DNA of 64,000 bases from Actinotignum timonense (GTDB lineage Bacteria; Actinomycetota; Actinomycetes; Actinomycetales; Actinomycetaceae). This document shows positions 27,149-35,756 of the stretch, in pieces. Location: positions 131,030-195,029 of the forward strand of contig NZ_LT706966.1 in NCBI RefSeq assembly GCF_900155575.1. Reading direction: 5' to 3'. Each line of letters begins with the position of its first letter. The stretch's first letter is position 1. A model generated the notes under the pieces. That model had not been told where the DNA came from and did not search any database. It was given only the letters and a program-made list of their open reading frames with translations. The position numbers and the translations under genes were made by a program.

Positions 27149-28347
27149 TATTTCTCGCCCCCTTCAGCAAAGGCGTGGTTTTCGGCCTGAGGTTGTGATG
27201 ACGATGCGTTATCTGTCGTTTCGCCACTAGGATCTGCTTTCTGCTTCTTCTTGAAGGACGGAAGTGCAACCCTGAAGACGATCAAAACGATAACGACGCC
27301 CTGAATTACGGCAGCAATCTGGGGAGACATTCCCAAGCCTCGGCTCATTGAACCGGCGCCCGCCATAATGGCTCCGAAGAACAGACCTGCGATGAGAACT
27401 GCATACGGACGGTACAGAGCTAGGAGTGCCACCATCAGCCCGGTCCATGCGTACCCGGAAGATAACAAAGCTCCGTCAATGAGGCGTGTTTCAGGAGCTC
27501 CGATCGTGAGCATCACGCCAACTAGCCCCGCTATTCCACCAGACAGAGCCATGACTTGGAGGCTCAGTTTCCGTTCGCTCCCACCGCCGTAGCGAATGAA
27601 AGTGGGATTCTTCCCGTTGAGCCCGGATTCATATCCAAAGATCGTGTTCCGGTTGACGTAAGCCATTCCGATCACAACGAGCAGAATGATAACGAATGAC
27701 CAGTTCACAGAATTACCTATAGTGGAAATGAAATTACCGCGTCCCAGGCTTTCCGATATTGACTTGCCAAGCCCTGACCTCAAGGGAAGAAGCATGGGGA
27801 TTTGAACGTCAAGAGATATCTGTTCCGAGGCAACCATCTGCGATGACTGGTCTTTCAACGGGTATCGGATCATCCACGATGCAAAGAAACGTGCTGGATA
27901 TGAAAGTAGAAGCGATGTGATGAGAATCGGCACTCCGGGCCAGAACTGGAGAATACCAGAGAGCAACGCCCAGAGCATTCCGCCAATAATTCCACCGACA
28001 ATCGCACATACCATCACGAGTAGGCCAGGACCTGGCATGTACAGTGCCACGATGCCACCCACTAGCCCGCCCATGATCATTTGGCCTTCAGTACCGATAT
28101 TGAGAATTCCAGACCGGAAAGCAACCGCCGTAGCCATTGCCATTCCGATCAGAGGAATCGCTCGCTGTATCGCATTGGTGACGCCGGCAGAGGTAAGGAT
28201 TGAGCCTTCTGCCATTGTTGTGTAGGCATCGGTGGGGGAATATCCCGCAGCAGCGATAAATATCGCGCCAATGATAAACGCGGCAAGGATTGACAGGGGA
28301 ATCGGCCCCGCCAACCAGCGCAAAACAGCGTTCATTTTAGTCTTCAT
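27148..28347 (-). CDS. Nucleoside ABC transporter permease (first)
   Basis: A 399-residue BPD_transp_2 permease with NIGTEGQMIMG as the family motif and around ten helices. The C-terminus beyond residue 365 is a hydrophilic tail. It overlaps the ATPase gene by 11 bp and the second permease by 1 bp, so the three are translated together. It corresponds to the NupP-type subunit of nucleoside importers. Confidence 0.9.
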   Translation of the reverse strand: MKTKMNAVLRWLAGPIPLSILAAFIIGAIFIAAAGYSPTDAYTTMAEGSILTSAGVTNAIQRAIPLIGMAMATAVAFRSGILNIGTEGQMIMGGLVGGIVALYMPGPGLLVMVCAIVGGIIGGMLWALLSGILQFWPGVPILITSLLLSYPARFFASWMIRYPLKDQSSQMVASEQISLDVQIPMLLPLRSGLGKSISESLGRGNFISTIGNSVNWSFVIILLVVIGMAYVNRNTIFGYESGLNGKNPTFIRYGGGSERKLSLQVMALSGGIAGLVGVMLTIGAPETRLIDGALLSSGYAWTGLMVALLALYRPYAVLIAGLFFGAIMAGAGSMSRGLGMSPQIAAVIQGVVIVLIVFRVALPSFKKKQKADPSGETTDNASSSQPQAENHAFAEGGEK

Positions 28348-29857
28348 GGCCTAGTGCACCTCCTGCCATGAGTAGGCCCAGCTTGCTTTCAGTAGCTTCA
28401 CTAACCGGCATCTCGGCTACTATCTCGCCTTCATACATGACGGCAACGCGGGTGGATAGCGAGAGAATCTCGCTCAGTTCCGCGCTAATCAGGAGGATTC
28501 CGCCACCGGCATCACGATAGTGGGTCAGCGTTGAGTGAATGAACTCAATAGCTCCGATATCAACTCCGCGGGTTGGCTGCTCCGCAACTAACAGTGGCGA
28601 GTTGTATTCCAATTCGCGCGCAATGAGTATCTTTTGCAGATTCCCACCAGAGAGGGTGCCAACCGCAATATTCTCATTCGCGATCTTGACAGAGAACTTT
28701 TCGATGAGTCGCCGCGCGAAGGAAGCGCGGGCGGGGCGATCAATGATTCCTTTCCGTTTAGTCAGTTCCTTGCTGCGATGGTGCCCCATTGCCAGATTCT
28801 CTTCCGCGGATGCCTCCGGCGCCGCACCCACACCTTGCCTATCTTCCGGGATATACGAGAGTCCCTTTTCGCGCCGTTTTCGTACGGTTGCGCTGGTGAC
28901 ATCGGATCCCGATATAGATACCGAACCGCTCGTGATCGGAATCAGCCCGGCGATGGCGCTCGCTAATTCGGTTTGTCCATTTCCGGCTACTCCAGCTATC
29001 CCGAGAATTTCTCCCTCGCGGACTTCGAGCGAAAGATTACGAACTTTCGTTTGCTTTTGGGAGTCTTGAACACACAGGTTCTTTACCTCAAGCACCGTAC
29101 GTCCCGGAGCAAGTTGGGAGGGCGCCTGCGTGAGATCCACATCGCGACCCGTCATCGCGTGCGTCACCGATTCCGGAGTAGCTTCGGCCGTATTCATTCG
29201 TGCTACCACTTGCCCGTCGCGCAAAACAGTAACCCGGTCAGAGATCTCCATAACCTCCCGGAGCTTGTGGGTAATAAGAATGATGGTCTGACCCTGCTCC
29301 TTGAGCTGCCGCAAAACATCAAATAACTGGTCTGTTTCTTGCGGAGTCAAGACGGCCGTTGGTTCATCGAGAATCAACACCTTCGCGCCACGATAGAGAA
29401 CCTTGATGATCTCCGCGCGTTGCAGGAGACCTACGGGTGCATCTGCCACGCGCATGCGAGGATCTACATCCAGACCAAAGCGTTGCGCGTAGCTTTCGAC
29501 AATTTCGACAGCCTCAGCCCGGTTAATCAAACCTCCGGTTGTCGGTTCCTTGCGGAATACGACATTCTCAGCAACCGTCATGGACGGGAACATCTGGAAC
29601 TCTTGGAATACCATTCCAATTCCGGCTCTGATAGCGTCCAGCGGGCTTGAGAAGTGAACTTCCGTCCCATCAAGGAAGATCGAACCTTCATCCGGGGTAT
29701 AGAGTCCAGACAGAATGGACATGAGGACTGATTTCCCTGCGCCGTTCTCGCCCATGAGCGCATGAATCTCACCCTTTTTCACCGAAAAAGTGACGTTCTT
29801 ATTTGCCTGGACACCGGGGAAGGATTTTGTGATGCCTCTCATTTCGATATCAAGCAT
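28337..29857 (-). CDS. Nucleoside ABC transporter ATPase, duplicated domain
   Basis: A 506-residue protein made of two fused ABC ATPase domains, as in RbsA/NupO-type proteins. The first half has Walker A GENGAGKS and Walker B VLILDEPTA. The second half has a degenerate Walker A (GVAGNGQTE) but an intact LSGGN signature and VAEQPTRGVD, as usual for this class. GGAGG lies six bases before the ATG at 29857 and abuts the ATG at 29863, so the downstream start is preferred. A strong hairpin lies between it and the upstream lipoprotein gene. Confidence 0.92.
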   Translation of the reverse strand: MLDIEMRGITKSFPGVQANKNVTFSVKKGEIHALMGENGAGKSVLMSILSGLYTPDEGSIFLDGTEVHFSSPLDAIRAGIGMVFQEFQMFPSMTVAENVVFRKEPTTGGLINRAEAVEIVESYAQRFGLDVDPRMRVADAPVGLLQRAEIIKVLYRGAKVLILDEPTAVLTPQETDQLFDVLRQLKEQGQTIILITHKLREVMEISDRVTVLRDGQVVARMNTAEATPESVTHAMTGRDVDLTQAPSQLAPGRTVLEVKNLCVQDSQKQTKVRNLSLEVREGEILGIAGVAGNGQTELASAIAGLIPITSGSVSISGSDVTSATVRKRREKGLSYIPEDRQGVGAAPEASAEENLAMGHHRSKELTKRKGIIDRPARASFARRLIEKFSVKIANENIAVGTLSGGNLQKILIARELEYNSPLLVAEQPTRGVDIGAIEFIHSTLTHYRDAGGGILLISAELSEILSLSTRVAVMYEGEIVAEMPVSEATESKLGLLMAGGALGHED

Positions 29858-29882
29858 TGGCATCCTCCCTTCTTACAAAAGT

Positions 29883-29916
29883 GGAGTGGGGCCGTGTAGG
29901 TTTCCAGCCCCACTCC
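29883..29916 (-). terminator. Intercistronic hairpin after the BMP lipoprotein gene
   Basis: Arms 29883-29892 and 29907-29916 (GGAGTGGGGC and its complement) form a perfect 10-bp stem with a 14-base loop. On the minus strand a short ACTTTTG run follows. It probably attenuates transcription so that the binding lipoprotein is made in excess over the ATPase and permeases. Confidence 0.75.
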
Positions 29917-29923
29917 GTTGGGA

Positions 29924-30991
29924 TTAGTTAAACTTGCCGGTTGCGTCAGGTGGCGTAATTTCGCCGTCGATAATTTTTTGCTTGATTTCCGCAAGCTTCG
30001 CAACCACATCCGGATGATCCATGACCGTGCATTGCGATTCCGCCGCACCCGGAGCGAGCGAAACAAGATCCATGCCGCCTTCTGCCAAACCGAAGGATGA
30101 GAACGATTCAGCTTGTCCAGCATCAATCTTGTCGATGAGTTGCGGAATTAGCGAATCCATGAGTTTCAAAGTGCCGTCACCAACCCCGCCAGGAGTCAGC
30201 GGGCACTGGTTCACATCAACGCCGTACCCGGTTACACCGCCACTTCCAGTCGCCTCAAAAATGCCGCCGTTCGATCCGGAAGCTACAGCGAAGATATGAT
30301 CCACTCCCTGAGCAACTAAGGCAGATGCCTGCTCTTTGGCTCGTGCAGGATCGGAGAAGGGACTATCACCACCAATGAACAGCTGCTGGTCCGATACCGC
30401 CGGATTGGCAGCCTTAGCTCCCGCAGCGTACGCGTCGGTGTACCGGTGAATGAATGGAATATCTACCGCTCCGACCGAGCCAACACGATTGCTCTTTGTG
30501 AGTAATCCAGCTTCATATCCGAGTAGATAGGCAGCTTCGTGTTCGCGGAAGACTGCGCAGTACATATTGGACGGGTAGGGGCCCGCCGGGCAGTCATCAA
30601 TGTGAATGAACTTCTGGTCCGGATAGCGTTCTGCATATTCGAACGCTACGTCCGTATAGGAATACGTGATAGTTACGATGTAGTCAGGGTTTTCGGCAAT
30701 TGCCTGATCCATATTTTGGCGAATCGAGGTTTGATCGCTATTCCCCTCATAAACCTTGGCGGTTCCTCCGTGCTTTTCAGCGGCTTTCTCAACGCCAATC
30801 TTTCCCGATTCCAGGAACTTGTTAACGCCGATGGGGTCATTGGTCAGGTAGATATAAGTAGGGCCATCGGAACCGCCCTTGGCCGTCCCATTGTCCGCGT
30901 TGTCACTTCCACCGCATGCAGTGAGGGAAAGGGACAGAGCCGCGACACCTAAGATAGCCGCAAGCTTTGACTTCGCCTTTGAAGTAGCCAC
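29924..30991 (-). CDS. BMP-family nucleoside-binding lipoprotein
   Basis: A 355-residue PnrA/BMP-type basic membrane lipoprotein. The signal peptide ends with lipobox LTAC. The mature part has the family's two-lobe fold, with GNSDQTSIRQNMDQAI, FREHEAAYLLGYEAGLLTKS and VGAVDIPFIHRYTDAYAAGA as typical segments. PnrA-type proteins bind purine and other nucleosides. The start is GTG at 30991 with AAGGAG upstream. It is the second gene of the operon, 23 bp after the isomerase gene, and feeds the permease/ATPase set that follows. Confidence 0.92.
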   Translation of the reverse strand: MATSKAKSKLAAILGVAALSLSLTACGGSDNADNGTAKGGSDGPTYIYLTNDPIGVNKFLESGKIGVEKAAEKHGGTAKVYEGNSDQTSIRQNMDQAIAENPDYIVTITYSYTDVAFEYAERYPDQKFIHIDDCPAGPYPSNMYCAVFREHEAAYLLGYEAGLLTKSNRVGSVGAVDIPFIHRYTDAYAAGAKAANPAVSDQQLFIGGDSPFSDPARAKEQASALVAQGVDHIFAVASGSNGGIFEATGSGGVTGYGVDVNQCPLTPGGVGDGTLKLMDSLIPQLIDKIDAGQAESFSSFGLAEGGMDLVSLAPGAAESQCTVMDHPDVVAKLAEIKQKIIDGEITPPDATGKFN

Positions 30992-31014
30992 GCTGTTCTC
31001 CTTAGATTATTTCT

Positions 31015-32037
31015 CTATTTTGTGCGAATAGGTCCGAGAGGTACCGTTGCAAGTGTTTCACCACGAGCAATACGAATGACTCGCCGATCCGTGACAATAG
31101 CGGTGATATTCTCGTGCGGTGTCACGTCAAATGCAGGGTTGATAGCCTCGGTTCCTTCAGGAGCCGTCCGAACTCCGTGGAAGTTCGCAACTTCCTCGCT
31201 ACCACGGTCCTCGATCTTGATATCTTCACCCGTCTTCGTCGCCATATCGATGGTCGATTCCGGAGCCACAATAATGACTGGAAGATTCATTGCCTTAGCA
31301 CCAAGCGACAGGGAGTAGGTACCGATTTTATTAGCGGTATCACCGTTAGCCGCGATGCGATCAGCTCCGGCAAAGAAGGCCTGAGCAAAACCGCGACGAA
31401 GCAGGAAAGGCCCGGCGGAATCAACAATGAGCCGGTAGGGTGCACCCATTTGCTGGAGTTCCCAAGCGGTAAGTCGCGATCCCTGCAGTAGGGGACGCGT
31501 TTCAACCGGAAGTGCTTCCTTAAGAGTTCCCCGCTCGAACATGGTCTGGATAACACCGAGTGCGGTTCCCCGCTCCACGCAAGCCAAACCACCGGTGTTG
31601 CAGACAGTCATAACCGAATGCTGCCCTTCACCAAGCAGTTCTTCCATAAGATCCGCACCGTACTGCCCCATGGAATAGCACGAAGCAATATCCTCGTCGC
31701 GAATCTTTAGCGCCTCTTCAAGAATCCGCTCCTTGCCTTCACTCGCGTATTGCATAACGCGTTTAACGCCCCAGGAAAGATTGACAGCAGTCGGACGAGC
31801 ATTCGCGAGACGATGAGCAGCCTCTTCTAGTTCACTTCCGGTCAGTCCCTGCTGGGCAACCAGTGCAACGCCCAGGCCCCCCGAAACTCCCAGAGCGGGT
31901 GCGCCGCGTACTGCCAGTCGCTTGATGTCATCGATAAGTTCGTCAAGATCTGACACTTTTCGCACTACCAGTTCGCCCGGCAGTTTCGTCTGGTCAATGA
32001 GTTCAATATGCCCATCGATCCAATCAATAGTCCTCAT
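31015..32037 (-). CDS. mtnA: MtnA-type (methylthio)ribose-1-phosphate isomerase
   Basis: A 340-residue member of the eIF2B-alpha/MtnA isomerase family, converting an aldose-1-phosphate to ketose-1-phosphate. The family catalytic pair is present: C146 in TVCNTGGLA and D226 in GADRIAANGD. VRGAPALG and ETRPLLQGSRLTAWEL are the conserved motifs. The product would be ribulose-1-phosphate, 5-methylthio- or 5-deoxyribulose-1-phosphate. None of the later aerobic methionine-salvage genes (mtnB, mtnC, mtnD) is in the operon; a class II aldolase is instead. It is the first gene of the operon, with AAGGAGG seven bases before the ATG. Confidence 0.88.
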   Translation of the reverse strand: MRTIDWIDGHIELIDQTKLPGELVVRKVSDLDELIDDIKRLAVRGAPALGVSGGLGVALVAQQGLTGSELEEAAHRLANARPTAVNLSWGVKRVMQYASEGKERILEEALKIRDEDIASCYSMGQYGADLMEELLGEGQHSVMTVCNTGGLACVERGTALGVIQTMFERGTLKEALPVETRPLLQGSRLTAWELQQMGAPYRLIVDSAGPFLLRRGFAQAFFAGADRIAANGDTANKIGTYSLSLGAKAMNLPVIIVAPESTIDMATKTGEDIKIEDRGSEEVANFHGVRTAPEGTEAINPAFDVTPHENITAIVTDRRVIRIARGETLATVPLGPIRTK

Positions 32038-32053
32038 TGACTACCTCCTTCAT

Positions 32054-32114
32054 CTTGTAAGTTGTTCTACAAGCCTGTCACAGCTGTGCCATCTTGTCAA
32101 TAAGTTATTCTACA
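32054..32114. promoter_or_regulatory. Operator-like repeats between mtnA and the divergent genes
   Basis: CTTGTA (32054-32059) and TACAAG (32068-32073) form an inverted repeat with an 8-bp spacer, just upstream of the mtnA ribosome site. The word AAGTTGTTCTACA (32059-32071) recurs with one change at 32102-32114, and ATCTTGT recurs at 32052 and 32091. The spacing and divergent location suggest binding by the operon's GntR regulator. Confidence 0.55.
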
Positions 32115-32159
32115 TCTAAGTCTATTGTTGGACATGTACTCACAAGGAGGTAAGTACAT

Positions 32160-32453
32160 ATGGATCAGAAAACGTTACTTGAGGCTTTTGGGTGGTTAGG
32201 GTCGCTCCTTGTCGTTCTTTCCCTGATCCTGCCTAACCAAAGAAAGTTCCGTTTTTGGAACTTCGTCGGCAGCGGTATCGCCGCTATTTACAACCTCATC
32301 TTGGGCATTTGGCCTATGGTTATCATGAATACGGCAATCGTGATTATTGATCTTTACTGGCTTCAGCGCCTCATACGGAAGGACCGCGATCACCGAAAAG
32401 ATGCGGATTCCAATGCGCAGTCCCAAGCGCCAACGCCCGCTTCCAATACGTAA
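32160..32453 (+). CDS. Small YgjV/CBU_0592-like membrane protein
   Basis: A 97-residue protein with three short hydrophobic segments (about 8-23, 32-47, 51-68) and the pattern GWLGSLLVVLSLILPNQRKFRFWNF typical of small YgjV/CBU_0592-type membrane proteins. The tail is hydrophilic. AAGGAGG lies 8 bases before the ATG. It is divergent from mtnA and is followed 39 bp later by the nucleoside hydrolase, so it may be controlled by the same operator. The function is unknown; a vitamin or nucleobase transport role is only speculation. Confidence 0.7.
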   Translation: MDQKTLLEAFGWLGSLLVVLSLILPNQRKFRFWNFVGSGIAAIYNLILGIWPMVIMNTAIVIIDLYWLQRLIRKDRDHRKDADSNAQSQAPTPASNT

Positions 32454-32492
32454 GAACCTACAAAGAGATATCAACATTCACAGGAGTTTTCC

Positions 32493-33449
32493 ATGAAGAA
32501 GCTGATCCTAGATCTTGATACCGGCATCGATGATTGCCTGGCACTTGCCTATGCTTTGGGTTCCCCGGAGGTAGAAGTCATTGGAGTAACCGGCACGTTC
32601 GGGAATGTCCAGCGGGATACGGGCATCCAGAACAGCCTTAGCCTTCTTGATCTATTCGGCCATCACAACATTCCCGTCTTTGCCGGAGCTTCCCACGCCC
32701 TCCAGCGTTCTACTTTCACTGTCCAAGAAGCATCAGCGCTGATTCATGGACGAAACGGCCTTGGTGACGTACAAATCCCACAATCCAACCGGCAGCCTGA
32801 GCCAGAATCCGCCTGCGACTTCCTGATCGAATCGGCGAAGGAATACGGCGAGAACTTGGTAATCGTGGCGACCGGACCAATGACTAACCTCGCTCAAGCT
32901 TTGGAAAAAGACCCAGGTTTCCACAATCGGTGCCAGATTGTCATCATGGGTGGGGCCCTGACGGTTCCGGGCAATTGCAATCCCGTACAAGAGGCAAATA
33001 TCTCCCAGGATCCCGAAGCCGCTGATGCCCTGTTCCGTTCCGGAGCGAAGGTCACCATGATCGGTTTGGACGTCACACTACAAACGCTCCTCACGTACGA
33101 AGAAACCGCAGCCTGGCGCCGAATTGGAACACCGGCAGGAAACTACGTAGCAGACATAACCGACTCATACATTCGGGCATACGGCACAATCGCTCCTTAT
33201 TTAGGTGGCTGCGGACTTCACGATCCACTCGCGGTAGCTATCGCAATAGATCCGTCACTCGCTTCTTTCTTCGAAACCAACCTGAAAGTCGATGTGGAAG
33301 AACCTTTCCGAGGTAGGACAATCGGAGATGAGCACCGCCTTAACGATCCGAATAAGACCGTCAAGGTGGCACTCGAGGTCAATGCCGAGCTCTTCTTAAA
33401 GGAATTCATGCACCGGATATCAACTCTTCTGCGTAGCTGCGCTATCTAG
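32493..33449 (+). CDS. Inosine/uridine-preferring nucleoside hydrolase
   Basis: A 318-residue nucleoside hydrolase of the IUNH family. LDLDTGIDDCLAL contains the calcium-binding DxDxGxDD motif, MGGALTVPGN is the second conserved loop, and LHDPLAV supplies the C-terminal Asp ligand. It splits ribonucleosides to base and free ribose in the cytoplasm. With the two phosphorylases of the divergent operon, the cell has both hydrolytic and phosphorolytic nucleoside cleavage here. AGGAG precedes the ATG. GC is as low as in the rest of the island. Confidence 0.92.
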   Translation: MKKLILDLDTGIDDCLALAYALGSPEVEVIGVTGTFGNVQRDTGIQNSLSLLDLFGHHNIPVFAGASHALQRSTFTVQEASALIHGRNGLGDVQIPQSNRQPEPESACDFLIESAKEYGENLVIVATGPMTNLAQALEKDPGFHNRCQIVIMGGALTVPGNCNPVQEANISQDPEAADALFRSGAKVTMIGLDVTLQTLLTYEETAAWRRIGTPAGNYVADITDSYIRAYGTIAPYLGGCGLHDPLAVAIAIDPSLASFFETNLKVDVEEPFRGRTIGDEHRLNDPNKTVKVALEVNAELFLKEFMHRISTLLRSCAI

Positions 33450-33451
33450 AA

Positions 33452-34492
33452 ATGGTGCCCGCACTCACCTTCGGCGGCGAATTCATATCCCTTCCGCCCC
33501 GCTCCGCTTCGCGCGCACTCCCGGTTCCGCCCGGCGCGGTGCTGGTGCAATCGGGGCGCCAGGCTCTCGGCCTCATCGCCCAGGCCCTCGCCGCCCGCGG
33601 CATCCGCCGCTTAATCGCGCCCGGATTCCTGTGCGCCACCGCGCTTGAGCCTTTCCAGCTCGAAGGCATCCGGGTCCACTGGGTGCAGGTCGGCCCGGAT
33701 CTCCTGCCCGCCCCGGCCCTCCTCGCCGAACTCCTCACCGAGCCGCGGCGCTGCGCGGTGCTCGTCTCCACCACCTTCGGCGCCCGGCCCACGCCAGAGT
33801 TGCGCACCGTGCTCGAGGGGTGGGAGCGCCGCGGTGGCGTCGTCGTCGCCGATCTCACGCACGCGCCTTTTAGTGCCGCAACCATACACAAGGTTCCGAC
33901 GCGTTATGCCGTGGCATCTTTGCGGAAATGGTTTCCGATTCCCGACGGCGCCTGGGCGCTCGGCGCCGCGCTTCCCGCCGCGGCTGCGGAAAATGCGTTG
34001 GCGCGCGAGGCGACGCGCTGCGGGTTGCTGCAATTGCGCGGGGAGGAGCACGACGGAGCAGCTGAGGCCGCCATTGATGCCGCTCTCAGCCCGAGCCCGA
34101 TGAGCGGGCCGGCCCGGGATATTCTTGACCACCTGGATGTCGGAGCGGCGCTGGAACGGCGGCGGGCCAATGCCCGGGCTTTGCGGGCGGCCTTGGTCAG
34201 CGAGGGCGTGCCAGAGGCTGCGCTCTTCGGCGATGGGGAAGAAAACGGTGCGCCCTACGCCCTCGCCCTGCGTCTAGGCGCACTACCGCCAAGCCGGTCC
34301 GCCGCGCATAACCCACATAACATTGCCGAGCGCCTCGCCGCCCGCGGGGTTTACACCCCTGCTTTTTGGCCGCGGCTCAGCCACAGCGTGGACTGGCCGC
34401 ATATCCTCGCCCTGCCCATCGACCAGCGCTACTGCCCCGGCCAGATGCCCGAGCTCGCTCGGCGGGTGGCGCAGGTGCTGCGGGCAGAATAA
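33452..34492 (+). CDS. DegT/DnrJ-like PLP-dependent enzyme
   Basis: A 346-residue protein resembling fold-type I DegT/DnrJ/EryC1 enzymes. VASLRKWFPIPDGAWAL contains the likely PLP lysine and VVVADLTHAPF the Asp that contacts the pyridine ring. These make aminated sugars or act on other amino donors; the substrate is unknown. It begins 3 bp after the nucleoside hydrolase stop, but it has clearly higher GC, so it marks the end of the low-GC island. No good ribosome site is visible, so translation may be coupled to the upstream gene. Confidence 0.65.
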   Translation: MVPALTFGGEFISLPPRSASRALPVPPGAVLVQSGRQALGLIAQALAARGIRRLIAPGFLCATALEPFQLEGIRVHWVQVGPDLLPAPALLAELLTEPRRCAVLVSTTFGARPTPELRTVLEGWERRGGVVVADLTHAPFSAATIHKVPTRYAVASLRKWFPIPDGAWALGAALPAAAAENALAREATRCGLLQLRGEEHDGAAEAAIDAALSPSPMSGPARDILDHLDVGAALERRRANARALRAALVSEGVPEAALFGDGEENGAPYALALRLGALPPSRSAAHNPHNIAERLAARGVYTPAFWPRLSHSVDWPHILALPIDQRYCPGQMPELARRVAQVLRAE

Positions 34493-34509
34493 GCCCGAGC
34501 CCCGCACCT
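34473..34509. terminator. Hairpin between convergent PLP-enzyme and LacI genes
   Basis: Nested arms AGGTGC (34473-34478) with GCACCT (34504-34509), and CGGGC (34481-34485) with GCCCG (34493-34497), flank the stop codon of the plus-strand gene and reach the stop of the minus-strand gene. It could act as a bidirectional terminator, although no T-run is present. Confidence 0.45.
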
Positions 34510-35524
34510 AGATTCGGCGCACTGATTCGCGCATACGTAGCGGCATATCCACCAGGTGAATATCGCGGTCCCCCGCACCTTCCTCGCCCAGGAGCCGGGT
34601 GGCAGTTTGCCCGATCTCCCAGTAGGGAATTGCGATGGTGGTGAGGGCCGGGTGAACGTAGAGCGCGATTTCATCGTCGTCGAACGAAGCAATCGAGAGA
34701 TCATCGGGCAGGTGCATGCCGCGCCCCAAACACTGCTGAATCGCACCCAAAGAAATACGGTCGTTGAGAGCGAGAATCGCGGTGCACTCCGGGCCGTTAT
34801 CCAGCAGCTCGCCCATCGCCTCGTATCCGAGATCCGGATCCCACAGCGTACCCGGGAAAATCTTCACCGGTCTGAGGCCCGCTTCTTCAAAAGCATCCAG
34901 TATTCCGTCAAAACGATGGCAGATGGTGGCGGAGATGCGTGGCTCGCGCAATTCGTCATCCATGCCGATAATCGCGATGTTGCGATGCCCCGCCTCAATA
35001 AGCACATTAGCCACGCGCCGCCCCGCCTCGTATTCGGCCGGAAGCACCGCCGGGAAACTTCCCTCCCGATCCGGCACCGCATTGCACACCACCACCGGCA
35101 GGCCACGCACAATCTCCGGAACGGTGATCATTTTTGCGCCCATTTCCGCGAAAATAAGGCCATCGACGTTGCGATTGAGCATCTCGCGTACCGAGTTCTC
35201 CGCACGGCTCGCGCTATCCCCCACTTCCGCGAGGAACACGATTTTTTCCGCCTGGTCTGCGGCATCGAGGATACCGCGCAGCATGGCCGAGGCGTAGCGC
35301 GTGACCGTAACATCCCGGCTGATCACCCCGTAAATCCCGGTGGTATTGGTCCGCAAAGAACGCGCGGCCGGGTTGGGGCGGTAATTGAGGGCAGCCGCTG
35401 CCTCAATCACCCGATCCCGTACTTCTTGGGAGAGACGCGCGGGGCGATCATTGAGTACCAAGCTCACCGCGGTGGGTGAAACACCCGCTCGTTGTGCCAC
35501 CTGAGCGATCGTCGCTCGCTTCAT
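34508..35524 (-). CDS. LacI-family transcriptional regulator
   Basis: A 338-residue LacI-type repressor. Residues 4-50 form the HTH with the hinge helix (TIAQVAQRAGVSPTAVSLVLNDR and NYRPNPAARSL), followed by a periplasmic-binding-protein-like sugar sensor. It is divergent from a sugar ABC operon ending in a GH32 enzyme, so it should control sucrose or fructoside use. TAAATGCATTTA at 35662-35673 in the shared intergenic region is a candidate operator. Confidence 0.92.
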   Translation of the reverse strand: MKRATIAQVAQRAGVSPTAVSLVLNDRPARLSQEVRDRVIEAAAALNYRPNPAARSLRTNTTGIYGVISRDVTVTRYASAMLRGILDAADQAEKIVFLAEVGDSASRAENSVREMLNRNVDGLIFAEMGAKMITVPEIVRGLPVVVCNAVPDREGSFPAVLPAEYEAGRRVANVLIEAGHRNIAIIGMDDELREPRISATICHRFDGILDAFEEAGLRPVKIFPGTLWDPDLGYEAMGELLDNGPECTAILALNDRISLGAIQQCLGRGMHLPDDLSIASFDDDEIALYVHPALTTIAIPYWEIGQTATRLLGEEGAGDRDIHLVDMPLRMRESVRRI

Positions 35525-35590
35525 TCAACCTCCTCGCGCCGTTCTTCCCACCCTTGGGCCACAGCCTGAGCTAAGGGTATCCGATCACCA

Positions 35591-35678
35591 AGGTGACCAA
35601 GCTCACCTACGTCCCCACATTGCGCATACTCACCGGCGGTCCTATAGTTTCTGGCAAGTGCTAAATGCATTTATCACG
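35591..35678. promoter_or_regulatory. Operator-like palindromes upstream of the sucrose/fructoside operon
   Basis: A 12-bp perfect palindrome TAAATGCATTTA lies at 35662-35673, in the position expected for LacI-type control of the operon starting at 35757. A second inverted repeat AGGTGA-n6-TCACCT lies at 35591-35608, and ATCACG at 35673-35678 mirrors CGTGAT further downstream. The first is the better operator candidate. Confidence 0.5.
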
Positions 35679-35756
35679 GTGCAAAGGTGCCGCGTGATGG
35701 TTCTTAGCACGTTCCCGCTTCCCGGGCGGGGCGCCAACCAAACCCAAGGAGGGGTG

